NCBI GenBank assembly: GCA_900472785.1
Contig: UCJH01000043.1
Coordinates: 1-41,028 of the forward strand
Source: Hyphomicrobiales bacterium
Lineage (GTDB): Bacteria; Pseudomonadota; Alphaproteobacteria; Rhizobiales; Rhizobiaceae
Direction: 5' to 3'
Length of the DNA: 41,028 bases
Positions 34,238 to 41,028 of this stretch are shown here, in pieces. The translations under genes were made by a program, and so were the position numbers. The notes below the pieces were generated by a model, which saw only the letters and a list, made by a program, of their open reading frames with translations, searched no databases and was not told where the DNA came from. How positions within the stretch are numbered: position 1 is the stretch's first letter; every line of letters starts with the position of its first letter.

Positions 34238-36949
34238 ATGGTCAGTCTCGGCGGCCTCGCCCGCAAAATTTTCGGCTCATCGAACGATCGTCGCGTTCGC
34301 GGCTATAAGGCACGGGTCGATGCGATCAACGCGCTCGAGTCGGAGACCAAGGCGCTCACCGATGAGGCGCTCGCCGCCAAGACGGTCGAGTTCCGCAAGC
34401 AGCTGGCCGACGGCAAGACGCTGGACGATCTTCTGGTGCCGGCCTTCGCCGTTGTCCGTGAGGCGGCGCGCCGCACGCTTGGCCTGCGCCCCTTCGACGT
34501 GCAGCTGATCGGCGGCATGATCCTTCACGAACGCGCCATCGCCGAAATGAAGACCGGCGAAGGCAAGACGCTCGTCGCGACCCTGCCGGTCTATCTGAAC
34601 GCGCTCGCCGGCAAGGGCGTGCACGTGGTGACGGTCAACGACTACCTCGCCTCGCGCGATTCGGCGACGATGAACCGCATCTATTCCTTCCTTGGCATGA
34701 CGACGGGCGTCATCGTCCACGGCCTGACCGACGACCAGCGCCGCGCGGCGTATGCCTGCGACATCACCTATGCGACCAACAACGAGCTCGGCTTCGACTA
34801 TCTGCGCGACAATATGAAGTACGAGCGCGCCCAGATGGTGCAGCGCGGCCATTTCTTCGCGATCGTCGACGAAGTCGATTCGATTCTCGTCGACGAAGCG
34901 CGCACGCCGCTGATCATCTCCGGCCCGCTCGACGACCGCTCCGAACTCTACAACACGATCAACGCCTTCATTCCGATGCTGGAACCGGAAGACTACGAGA
35001 TCGACGAGAAGCAGCGCTCGGCCAATTTCTCGGAAGTCGGTACTGAAAAGCTGGAAAACCTGCTGCGCGATGCCAATCTCCTGAAGGGCGAGACGCTCTA
35101 TGACGTCGAGAACGTCGCGATTGTCCATCACGTCAACAACGCGCTGAAGGCCCACCGGCTGTTCACCCGCGACAAGGACTACATCGTCCGCAACGACGAG
35201 ATCGTCATCATCGACGAATTCACCGGCCGCATGATGCCGGGCCGCCGCTATTCCGAGGGCCAGCATCAGGCGCTCGAGGCCAAGGAAGGCGTCAGTATCC
35301 AGCCGGAAAACCAGACGCTGGCGTCGGTCACCTTCCAGAACTACTTCCGCATGTACACGAAACTCGGCGGCATGACCGGCACGGCATCCACCGAAGCGGA
35401 AGAATTCGGCAACATCTACGGCCTCGAAGTGCTGGAAGTTCCGACCAACCTGCCAATCGTCCGCAAGGACGAGGACGACGAGGTCTACCGGACGGCGGAA
35501 GAGAAATACAAGGCGATCATCGCTGAGATCAAGGAAGCCCAGGACCGCAAGCAGCCGGTTCTGGTCGGCACCACCTCGATCGAGAAATCCGAGCTTCTGG
35601 CAGACATGCTGAAGAAAGCCGGCTTCAAGAACTTCCAAGTCCTGAACGCCCGCTATCACGAGCAGGAAGCCTATATCGTCAGCCAGGCCGGCGTGCCCGG
35701 CGCCGTTACCATCGCCACCAACATGGCCGGCCGCGGCACCGACATCCAGCTCGGCGGCAACCTCGAAATGCGCATCGCCGCGGAACTCGGCGATCTGGAG
35801 CATGGGGCAGAGCGCGATGAAAAGGAAGCCGCGATCAAGGTCGAGGTCCAGCGCCTGAAGGACATCGCGCTCGGAGCCGGCGGCCTTTACGTTCTGGCGA
35901 CGGAACGCCACGAAAGCCGCCGCATCGACAACCAGCTGCGCGGCCGTTCCGGCCGTCAGGGCGACCCCGGCCGCTCCAAGTTCTTCCTGTCGCTGCAGGA
36001 CGACCTGATGCGCATCTTCGGCTCGGACCGCATGGATTCGATGCTGACCAAGCTCGGTCTCAAGGAAGGCGAGGCCATCGTCCATCCCTGGATCAACAAG
36101 GCGCTGGAGCGCGCGCAGAAGAAGGTCGAAGCCCGCAACTTCGACACCCGCAAGAATCTTCTGAAGTATGACGACGTGCTGAACGACCAGCGCAAGGTCA
36201 TCTTCGAACAGCGCATCGAGCTGATGGATGCGCCGGACGTCACCGAAACCGTGACGGACATGCGTCACGACGTGATCGACGACATCGTCAACAAGCGCAT
36301 CCCGGAAAAGGCCTATGCCGAGCAATGGGATGTCGAAGGCCTGACGAACGATGTCCGCACCCAGCTGAACCTCGATCTTCCGGTCGCGGAGTGGGCGCGC
36401 GAAGAGGGCATCGACGAGAACGACATCCGCGAACGCCTGACGGCCGCCGCCGATGCCGCCGCTGCCGACCGCGCCGAACGCTTCGGCCCGGACATCATGC
36501 ATTATGTCGAGCGCTCCGTCGTGCTGCAGACGATCGATCACCTCTGGCGCGAACATATCGTCAACCTCGACCACCTGCGCTCGGTCATCGGCTTCCGCGG
36601 CTATGCGCAGCGCGATCCGCTGCAGGAATACAAGTCGGAAGCTTTCGAGCTGTTCCAGGCGCTGCTCGGCAACCTGCGCCAGGCGGTGACGGCACAGCTG
36701 ATGCGTGTGGAGCTGGTTCGCGAAAATGCCGACGCTCCGCCGCCGCAGCTGCCGACGATGGAAGGCCATCATATCGATCCCTTCACCGGCGAGGACGATT
36801 TCAACGAAGGCGGCAGCCAGCTGGTCGTGGCTCCCGAAAACCGCGACCCGCAGAACCCGCTGACCTGGGGCAAGGTTTCCCGCAACGAACTCTGCCCCTG
36901 CGGCTCTGGCAAGAAATACAAGCACTGCCACGGCGCGTTCGAAGCGTAA
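34238..36949 (+). CDS. secA: Preprotein translocase ATPase SecA
   Basis: 903-residue motor that drives unfolded preproteins through SecYEG at the inner membrane. NBD1 has the Walker A MKTGEGKT (104-111) and [13 protein letters not shown]; the preprotein-binding domain, NBD2 ([24 protein letters not shown]), helical scaffold and wing domains follow. The C-terminal zinc motif [13 protein letters not shown] (CXCX8CH, C886-H898) for SecB and lipid binding is intact. The ATG at 34238 has AAAGGA nine bases upstream. A sigma-70 promoter (34101-34128) precedes it and hairpin terminators follow. It is divergent from the PPIase gene. Confidence 0.97.
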   Translation: MVSLGGLARKIFGSSNDRRVRGYKARVDAINALESETKALTDEALAAKTVEFRKQLADGKTLDDLLVPAFAVVREAARRTLGLRPFDVQLIGGMILHERAIAEMKTGEGKTLVATLPVYLNALAGKGVHVVTVNDYLASRDSATMNRIYSFLGMTTGVIVHGLTDDQRRAAYACDITYATNNELGFDYLRDNMKYERAQMVQRGHFFAIVDEVDSILVDEARTPLIISGPLDDRSELYNTINAFIPMLEPEDYEIDEKQRSANFSEVGTEKLENLLRDANLLKGETLYDVENVAIVHHVNNALKAHRLFTRDKDYIVRNDEIVIIDEFTGRMMPGRRYSEGQHQALEAKEGVSIQPENQTLASVTFQNYFRMYTKLGGMTGTASTEAEEFGNIYGLEVLEVPTNLPIVRKDEDDEVYRTAEEKYKAIIAEIKEAQDRKQPVLVGTTSIEKSELLADMLKKAGFKNFQVLNARYHEQEAYIVSQAGVPGAVTIATNMAGRGTDIQLGGNLEMRIAAELGDLEHGAERDEKEAAIKVEVQRLKDIALGAGGLYVLATERHESRRIDNQLRGRSGRQGDPGRSKFFLSLQDDLMRIFGSDRMDSMLTKLGLKEGEAIVHPWINKALERAQKKVEARNFDTRKNLLKYDDVLNDQRKVIFEQRIELMDAPDVTETVTDMRHDVIDDIVNKRIPEKAYAEQWDVEGLTNDVRTQLNLDLPVAEWAREEGIDENDIRERLTAAADAAAADRAERFGPDIMHYVERSVVLQTIDHLWREHIVNLDHLRSVIGFRGYAQRDPLQEYKSEAFELFQALLGNLRQAVTAQLMRVELVRENADAPPPQLPTMEGHHIDPFTGEDDFNEGGSQLVVAPENRDPQNPLTWGKVSRNELCPCGSGKKYKHCHGAFEA

Positions 36950-36997
36950 AACCTGACGACTTGCTTTTGAAAGGCAGAGAGCTCATTTTCTGAAGTC

Positions 36998-37023
36998 GCA
37001 GGCGGGATTGCAGTCCCACCTGC
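36998..37023 (+). terminator. First hairpin downstream of secA
   Basis: GCAGGCGGGA (36998-37007) pairs with TCCCACCTGC (37014-37023) with one internal mismatch and a 6-base loop. A T-rich run (TTTTTT at 37035-37040) follows 11 bases later. It is a moderate terminator for secA, backed up by the next hairpin. Confidence 0.5.
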
Positions 37024-37047
37024 CGTTTGCCTTATTTTTTGATATTG

Positions 37048-37082
37048 ACCCGGACAGCTATTGACCAGCCCGTCCGGGTTTT
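37048..37082 (+). terminator. Second hairpin downstream of secA
   Basis: ACCCGGAC (37048-37055) and GTCCGGGT (37072-37079) form an 8-bp stem with a 16-base loop, and TTTT (37079-37082) overlaps and follows the stem. It lies about 100 bases past the secA stop. Confidence 0.65.
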
Positions 37083-37388
37083 CCTCAAGATAAGCGCGAT
37101 GCCAAATGGTTTTTGCCACATAGATCCACCTCCAGATTCGACAGCAAGGCCGTTGCCTCGGCCGAAGAGCCCGTCTTCCCGGTTGCGGAGGCTGCTGTCC
37201 CGCACGCTGCTTCTTACGTCGAATGCAATCTATAATAGCAGGACGCATGCCCTTGTCATCCCGATCCGGACGAAAAGTCGGCGGCGGCGTGCCGCGGATT
37301 CCGGATTGAAGACCCGCTGCTCGTCTTCCCCCTGCACCCTTTGTTAACGCTGTTCTGGCAAGACTGACGGCCTGTATTGCGTAATCTC
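37083..37388. other. About 300 gene-free bases before the flippase gene
   Basis: No credible gene was found. A perfect TATAAT lies at 37231-37236 with only weak -35 candidates upstream (TTCTTA at 37211, spacing 14). A GTTAAC palindrome at 37343-37348 is isolated and does not form a CtrA box. The stretch probably carries the promoter for the flippase and acetyltransferase genes. Confidence 0.4.
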
Positions 37389-38828
37389 ATGGGTATCCCC
37401 TTGTTCCTGGCTGCATGTCATACGGCTGGACGACTGTTGCCGCCGGCCTTGAGAGAACGGCTGTCGCCGCTCGTCGAAAAGCTGGGGCCGGTTCTCACCG
37501 GAAGCGATCCGAAGCATATGGCCCAGCGCATGGCGCTTGTCGCCTTTGCCATCCGGGTCGTCAGCGCCGCCATCGCCTTCGTCTCGCAGATCATCCTGGC
37601 GCGCGTCATGGGCGAGTTCGAATACGGCATCTACGTCTTCGTCTGGGTGCTCGTCGTGCTGTTCGGCAATCTCTCGTGCCTCGGCTTCCATACGGCGATC
37701 ATCCGTTTCCTGCCGCAATACCATGCCCGTGACGCTCTGCCGGAGATCCGCGGCCTGACGACCACGGTGCGCATCTTCGCGCTGGTTTCGGCGACGGGCC
37801 TTGCCATTGTCGGTATCGGCGGCCTCTGGCTGTTCGGCGACTGGATCGAAAACTACTATATCGTGCCGCTTTATCTCGGCATTTTCTCGCTGCCGATGAT
37901 CGCCCTTGGCGACGTCATGGACGGCACGTCGCGCGCCCATAGCTGGGCGGTGTCGGCGTTGAGCCCGACCTATATCATCCGGCCGGTGCTTATCCTCGGC
38001 CTGATGATGCTGGCCGTCGCGATCGGCGAGCCGCACACAGCGCGAACCGCGATGATTGCTGCTATGGCCGCGACCTACCTGACCAGCGTCACGCAGTTCT
38101 TCATCCTCACCTGGCGGCTGCGCAGGCGCTATGTGAAGGGGCCGCGCAGGATAGAATTCGGCACCTGGATTCGCATTGCCTTTCCGATTTTCCTGATCGA
38201 AGGGTTCGGCTTCATGCTGACCAATTCCGATGTGGTGATTGTCGGCCTCTATCTCGATCCGCAAAGCGTCGCAATCTACTTCGCCGCGGCCAAGACGATG
38301 GCGCTGGTGCATTTCGTGATGTTTTCTGTGAAGGCCGCCGCCGCGCCGCGTTTCTCGGCTGCCATGGCGGATCCCGACCGCCAGCAACTGGCGGTGATTG
38401 CCGTTGAAAGCGCGCGCTGGTCGTTCTGGCCGTCGCTCACCGTCGGTGCGCTTGTGCTGCTGGCGGGCACGTTCCTGCTGTCACTTTTCGGACCGGCGTT
38501 CATCGCCGGATATCCGCTGATGGTTATCCTGTTCGCCGGCATCATGGCAAAGGCGCTGGTCGGCCCGGCGGAGGCTTTCCTGACGATGGCCGGACAGCAG
38601 AAACTCTGCGTCGCCCTCTACGCGGCAGCTCTTATCTGCAATCTCGCGCTCAACATGACGCTGATCCCGCTTTTCGGCCTGACCGGCGCAGCACTCGCCA
38701 CCGCCGGCGCGATGCTGATCGAGGCGATCCTTCTTCACCTGGCGGTGCGCCATACTTTCGGCATCGTGCTGTTCGCCTTTGCCAATCCGCATGCCAGAAC
38801 CATCAAAGCAGAGGCATCCAGACCATGA
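37389..38828 (+). CDS. Polysaccharide flippase / lipopolysaccharide biosynthesis membrane protein
   Basis: 479-residue inner-membrane protein with about 12-14 hydrophobic segments. It belongs to the MOP-superfamily polysaccharide transporters (Wzx/RfbX-like), recognised from SAAIAFVSQIILARVMGEFEYGIYVFVW near the first helices and the paired-helix pattern to the end. Such proteins move lipid-linked sugar units across the membrane for surface polysaccharides. The N-terminal 50 residues are amphipathic and precede the first helix. No clear Shine-Dalgarno sequence supports the ATG at 37389, so the start could differ. Its stop overlaps the start of the acetyltransferase gene (ATGA), so the two are coupled. 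Confidence 0.88.
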   Translation: MGIPLFLAACHTAGRLLPPALRERLSPLVEKLGPVLTGSDPKHMAQRMALVAFAIRVVSAAIAFVSQIILARVMGEFEYGIYVFVWVLVVLFGNLSCLGFHTAIIRFLPQYHARDALPEIRGLTTTVRIFALVSATGLAIVGIGGLWLFGDWIENYYIVPLYLGIFSLPMIALGDVMDGTSRAHSWAVSALSPTYIIRPVLILGLMMLAVAIGEPHTARTAMIAAMAATYLTSVTQFFILTWRLRRRYVKGPRRIEFGTWIRIAFPIFLIEGFGFMLTNSDVVIVGLYLDPQSVAIYFAAAKTMALVHFVMFSVKAAAAPRFSAAMADPDRQQLAVIAVESARWSFWPSLTVGALVLLAGTFLLSLFGPAFIAGYPLMVILFAGIMAKALVGPAEAFLTMAGQQKLCVALYAAALICNLALNMTLIPLFGLTGAALATAGAMLIEAILLHLAVRHTFGIVLFAFANPHARTIKAEASRP

Positions 38829-40108
38829 CCGGCACGCCCCAATTTCCAGACGATGCGAATGGCCGCGCGGCACGGGTTCTCGGCGGATTGGCCCCGCCGG
38901 TCATCGACCATCCCACCGCTGAAAACACGCTGACCGTCGGGCGGCCGGGCCGCCATCTCTGCCTTTATCCGGCGCGCGCCGGCTACGACCTGCAGCAGGA
39001 ACTGGACTTCCTGTCGAACAGGGCGCTGGAGCCGAACGTGTTTTTCACCGGGCGCTTTCTGGCCCCGGCCATGCCGCGCCTCGAAGACCGCGTGATCCGG
39101 CTGGCGCTGATCCGCGACGAGGATGAACGGCGCAGCCGCATTCGCTTCCTCATGCCGTTCTCCATCGAAAAACCCGGTTTTTCCATGGGCGCCTCGATCA
39201 TCCGTGCCTGGTCGAACCCGTTCGGCCCTCTGGGTGTACCGCTGCTCGACGCGGAGGAGGCCGCCGAGACGATCGACAACCTCTATGAAGCACTCGCCAA
39301 TCCGACGGCCGGCCTGCCTTCCGTGCTGGTGCTTCCGGATATCCGGCTGAAAGGCAAGTTTGCCCAGCTTGCCCGCGCCGTCGCCATCGGCCGCAACCTG
39401 CCGATCACCGTGACTGACACGTTCACCCGCCCGATGCTGGAAAGCCTGCTGGACGGCCAAGCCTATCTGCGCAAGGCGATCACCCCGTCGCATTATCGCG
39501 AATTGCGCCGGCAATGGGGACATCTCGATGCCGTCGGCAAGCTGAGCTACAATGTCGCTCGCCAGCCGGCGGATATCCGGACGCGCATGGAAGAGTTCCT
39601 GGCGCTCGAAGCCGGCGGCTGGAAGGGCCGTCAGCGCACCGCCATGGTCATGGACCGCTACCGCGCAGCCTTCGCCCGCGAAGCCATTACCAACCTCGCC
39701 GAGGCCGACAGCGTGCGCATCCACACGCTTGATCTCGACGGCACCGCGATTGCCGCGATGATCGTCTTCATGATGGCGGGCGAAGCCTATACGTGGAAAA
39801 CCGCCTATGATGAGCGTTACGCCAAATATTCGCCCGGCAAGCTGCTGATGGCCGAATTGACCGAATGGCATCTCGACGACGCCAACATCATGCGCTCCGA
39901 CAGCTGCGCCGTGCCCGACCATCCGCTGATGAGCCGGTTCTGGGAAGAGCGCGAGGAAATGGGGACATTGGTGATCGGTCTTCAGCAAAACCGCGACCGT
40001 GACGTCCGTCAGGTCGCAGCCCAGCTGCATCTTTACCGCAACACCCGCAACATGGCCCGGCTGCTGCGCGAAAAGATCCGGGCCCTGGCGCCGCGACGAT
40101 CGAAATAA
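38825..40108 (+). CDS. CelD/BcsL-type GNAT acetyltransferase
   Basis: 427-residue protein of the CelD/BcsL group (acetyltransferase involved in polysaccharide or cellulose synthesis). Visible: LDFLSNRALEPNVFFTGRFL near residue 60, the double GNAT-like region with LRRQWGHLDAVGKLSYNVARQPADIRTRMEEFLALEAGGWKG, and AAMIVFMMAGEAYTWKTAYDERYAKYSPGKLLMAELTEW, the hallmark of this family. It may add acyl groups to an exopolysaccharide unit in the cytoplasm before flipping. The start overlaps the flippase stop by four bases. It is convergent with the acyl-CoA synthetase gene (8-base gap). Confidence 0.87.
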   Translation: MTGTPQFPDDANGRAARVLGGLAPPVIDHPTAENTLTVGRPGRHLCLYPARAGYDLQQELDFLSNRALEPNVFFTGRFLAPAMPRLEDRVIRLALIRDEDERRSRIRFLMPFSIEKPGFSMGASIIRAWSNPFGPLGVPLLDAEEAAETIDNLYEALANPTAGLPSVLVLPDIRLKGKFAQLARAVAIGRNLPITVTDTFTRPMLESLLDGQAYLRKAITPSHYRELRRQWGHLDAVGKLSYNVARQPADIRTRMEEFLALEAGGWKGRQRTAMVMDRYRAAFAREAITNLAEADSVRIHTLDLDGTAIAAMIVFMMAGEAYTWKTAYDERYAKYSPGKLLMAELTEWHLDDANIMRSDSCAVPDHPLMSRFWEEREEMGTLVIGLQQNRDRDVRQVAAQLHLYRNTRNMARLLREKIRALAPRRSK

Positions 40109-40116
40109 ACGTTGGG

Positions 40117-41028
40117 TCAGGCGGCCGACGGCCCCTGCACTTCGGCTGCGGCCTGATCGCGCAGCAGCCGGCGGATCACCTTGCCAGAGGTCGTCAGCGG
40201 CAGGCTTTCGACGAACGCCACCTCCCGCGGATATTCGTGCATCGACAGCCGTGTCTTCACCCAGTCGCGGATATCCGCTTCGAGCGCAGCACCCGGCTCA
40301 TAGCCGGGCTTCAGCACCACATAGGCCTTGACGATTTCTGTGCGCAGCGGATCGGGCTTGCCGATCGCGGCGGCGAGCTGGACGGCGGGATGGCCCGCCA
40401 GGCAATCCTCGATCTCGCTCGGACCGATCCGGTATCCGGAAGAGGTGATGACATCGTCATCGCGACCGAAGAAGGTGACATAGCCCTCGGCATCCTGAAC
40501 GCCCTGATCTCCCGTCGTCATCCAGTCGCCGATGAACTTGCGCTCGGTCGCCTCGTCGTTCTTCCAGTAACCCAGAAACATCACCGGGTCCGGCCGCCGG
40601 ACGGCGACCTGCCCGACGGTTCCCACCGGCATGACATTGCCTTCGCCATCGATGATCGCGACCTCATGGCCGGGCGCTGCCTTGCCCATCGATCCCGGTT
40701 TCAGCACGCCGAGATGGGCGGCCGACGACAGCACGATGTTGCACTCCGTCTGGCCGTAGAATTCATTGACCGGTACGCCAAAGGCCGCGCTTGCCCATTC
40801 GCAGGTTTCGCGGCCGAGCGATTCCCCGGCCGAACCGATGGTGCGCAGGTTGAGATTGTACTGCGCCCGCGGGTTTTCCACCGCCTTCAGGAGCCTGAGC
40901 GCCGTCGGCGGAATGAAGGCGTTGCGCACCTGCATCTCCTCCATGATCCGCAGCGCCATGTGCGGATCGAATTTTTGCCCCGGCGAGGAGACGACGGGTA
41001 CGCCAAGCAGCAACGACGGCAACAGCGC
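40117..41028 (-). CDS. AMP-dependent acyl-CoA synthetase, C-terminal part (runs off the window)
   Basis: At least 301 C-terminal residues of an ANL-superfamily adenylating enzyme; the N-terminus lies beyond the right edge. Motifs present: EFYGQTECN (A5), GDWMTTGDQG (A7 region), FGRDDDVITSSGYRIGPSEIED (A8), and LPLTTSGKVIRR with the A10 lysine, so the catalytic C-terminal domain is complete. It ligates a carboxylic acid to CoA through an acyl-AMP. The QTECN form and the MFLGYWKNDEATERKF segment are like medium-chain or acetyl-CoA-type synthetases, but the substrate cannot be set from this part. The gene is truncated by the window edge, not broken. Confidence 0.9.
   Translation of the reverse strand, partial: ALLPSLLLGVPVVSSPGQKFDPHMALRIMEEMQVRNAFIPPTALRLLKAVENPRAQYNLNLRTIGSAGESLGRETCEWASAAFGVPVNEFYGQTECNIVLSSAAHLGVLKPGSMGKAAPGHEVAIIDGEGNVMPVGTVGQVAVRRPDPVMFLGYWKNDEATERKFIGDWMTTGDQGVQDAEGYVTFFGRDDDVITSSGYRIGPSEIEDCLAGHPAVQLAAAIGKPDPLRTEIVKAYVVLKPGYEPGAALEADIRDWVKTRLSMHEYPREVAFVESLPLTTSGKVIRRLLRDQAAAEVQGPSAA

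Noticed and set aside
34277..36931. An 884-codon open frame opposite secA
   Set aside because: It is antisense to a complete SecA with all motifs. GC-rich codon bias opens long antisense frames, and its product has no domain pattern.
37343..37348. GTTAAC palindrome as a CtrA site
   Set aside because: No second half-site at the required 7-base spacing on either side.
37344..40030. Minus-strand frames of 347 and 431 codons opposite the flippase and acetyltransferase
   Set aside because: Antisense shadows without domain signatures.

Overview
The window is a GC-rich stretch of chromosome from an alphaproteobacterium. It is most likely a member of the Hyphomicrobiales close to Rhizobium, Agrobacterium or Ensifer. 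The basis is the gene set: DUF4167 and DUF1178 proteins, a GAF-type ptsP, a 413-residue bifunctional ArgJ, a 903-residue SecA with a CXCX8CH tail, a host-attachment family protein, and a perfect CtrA-type box (TTAA-N7-TTAAC). Genus cannot be fixed from this evidence. No rRNA, tRNA, insertion sequence, prophage or CRISPR array was seen.

Layout. (1) 1-13.6 kb is mostly core: an M23 peptidoglycan peptidase (+), then on the minus strand clpB, a MATE exporter, a DUF4167 protein, prmC-prfA, ptsP and lysC. clpB has a good RpoH-type promoter, and DUF4167 has a CtrA box upstream. (2) 13.9-23.9 kb looks accessory. It holds a host-attachment protein, PPK2, an unrecognised membrane protein, and a run of small regulator-effector modules: ArsR/SRPBCC, HxlR/GST, MocR/DMT exporter and MarR/MFS, plus two tandem DUF1801 proteins. 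Several of these modules carry clear inverted or direct repeats at the promoter. (3) 24-28.7 kb is ubiG-DUF3616 (+), facing a tight minus-strand run reading comF, grxC, nitrilase-family amidase, DUF1178, DUF3291. (4) 28.8-34 kb has a BioC/NDUFAF5-like methyltransferase with a degenerate SAM motif, a 57-residue Flp pilin with a small membrane-anchored neighbour, then argJ-GNAT-mutT and an exported parvulin, all minus. (5) 34-41 kb has secA (+) with a recognisable promoter and terminator, a polysaccharide flippase overlapping a CelD/BcsL-type acetyltransferase, and the C-terminal part of an AMP-dependent acyl-CoA synthetase running off the right edge.

How the genes work together. The core genes cover protein quality control and export (ClpB, SecA, PPIase), translation termination (PrmC methylates the RF1 made by prfA), nitrogen-PTS signalling (PtsP), Asp-family and Arg biosynthesis (LysC, ArgJ), ubiquinone (UbiG), and repair or redox upkeep (MutT, GrxC, Nit-type amidase). 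The 10 kb between lysC and ubiG reads as an insertion site for stress and detoxification cassettes, each apparently controlled by its own regulator.

Nothing here is a convincing wholly new system. The observations most worth testing are the MarR palindrome pair, the CtrA box, the 15-bp inverted repeat in the M23 leader, the Flp pilin pair, the degenerate methyltransferase and the regulator-effector island. Start sites were chosen from Shine-Dalgarno spacing and remembered family N-termini; alternatives are given where they matter. Residue positions are hand counts.
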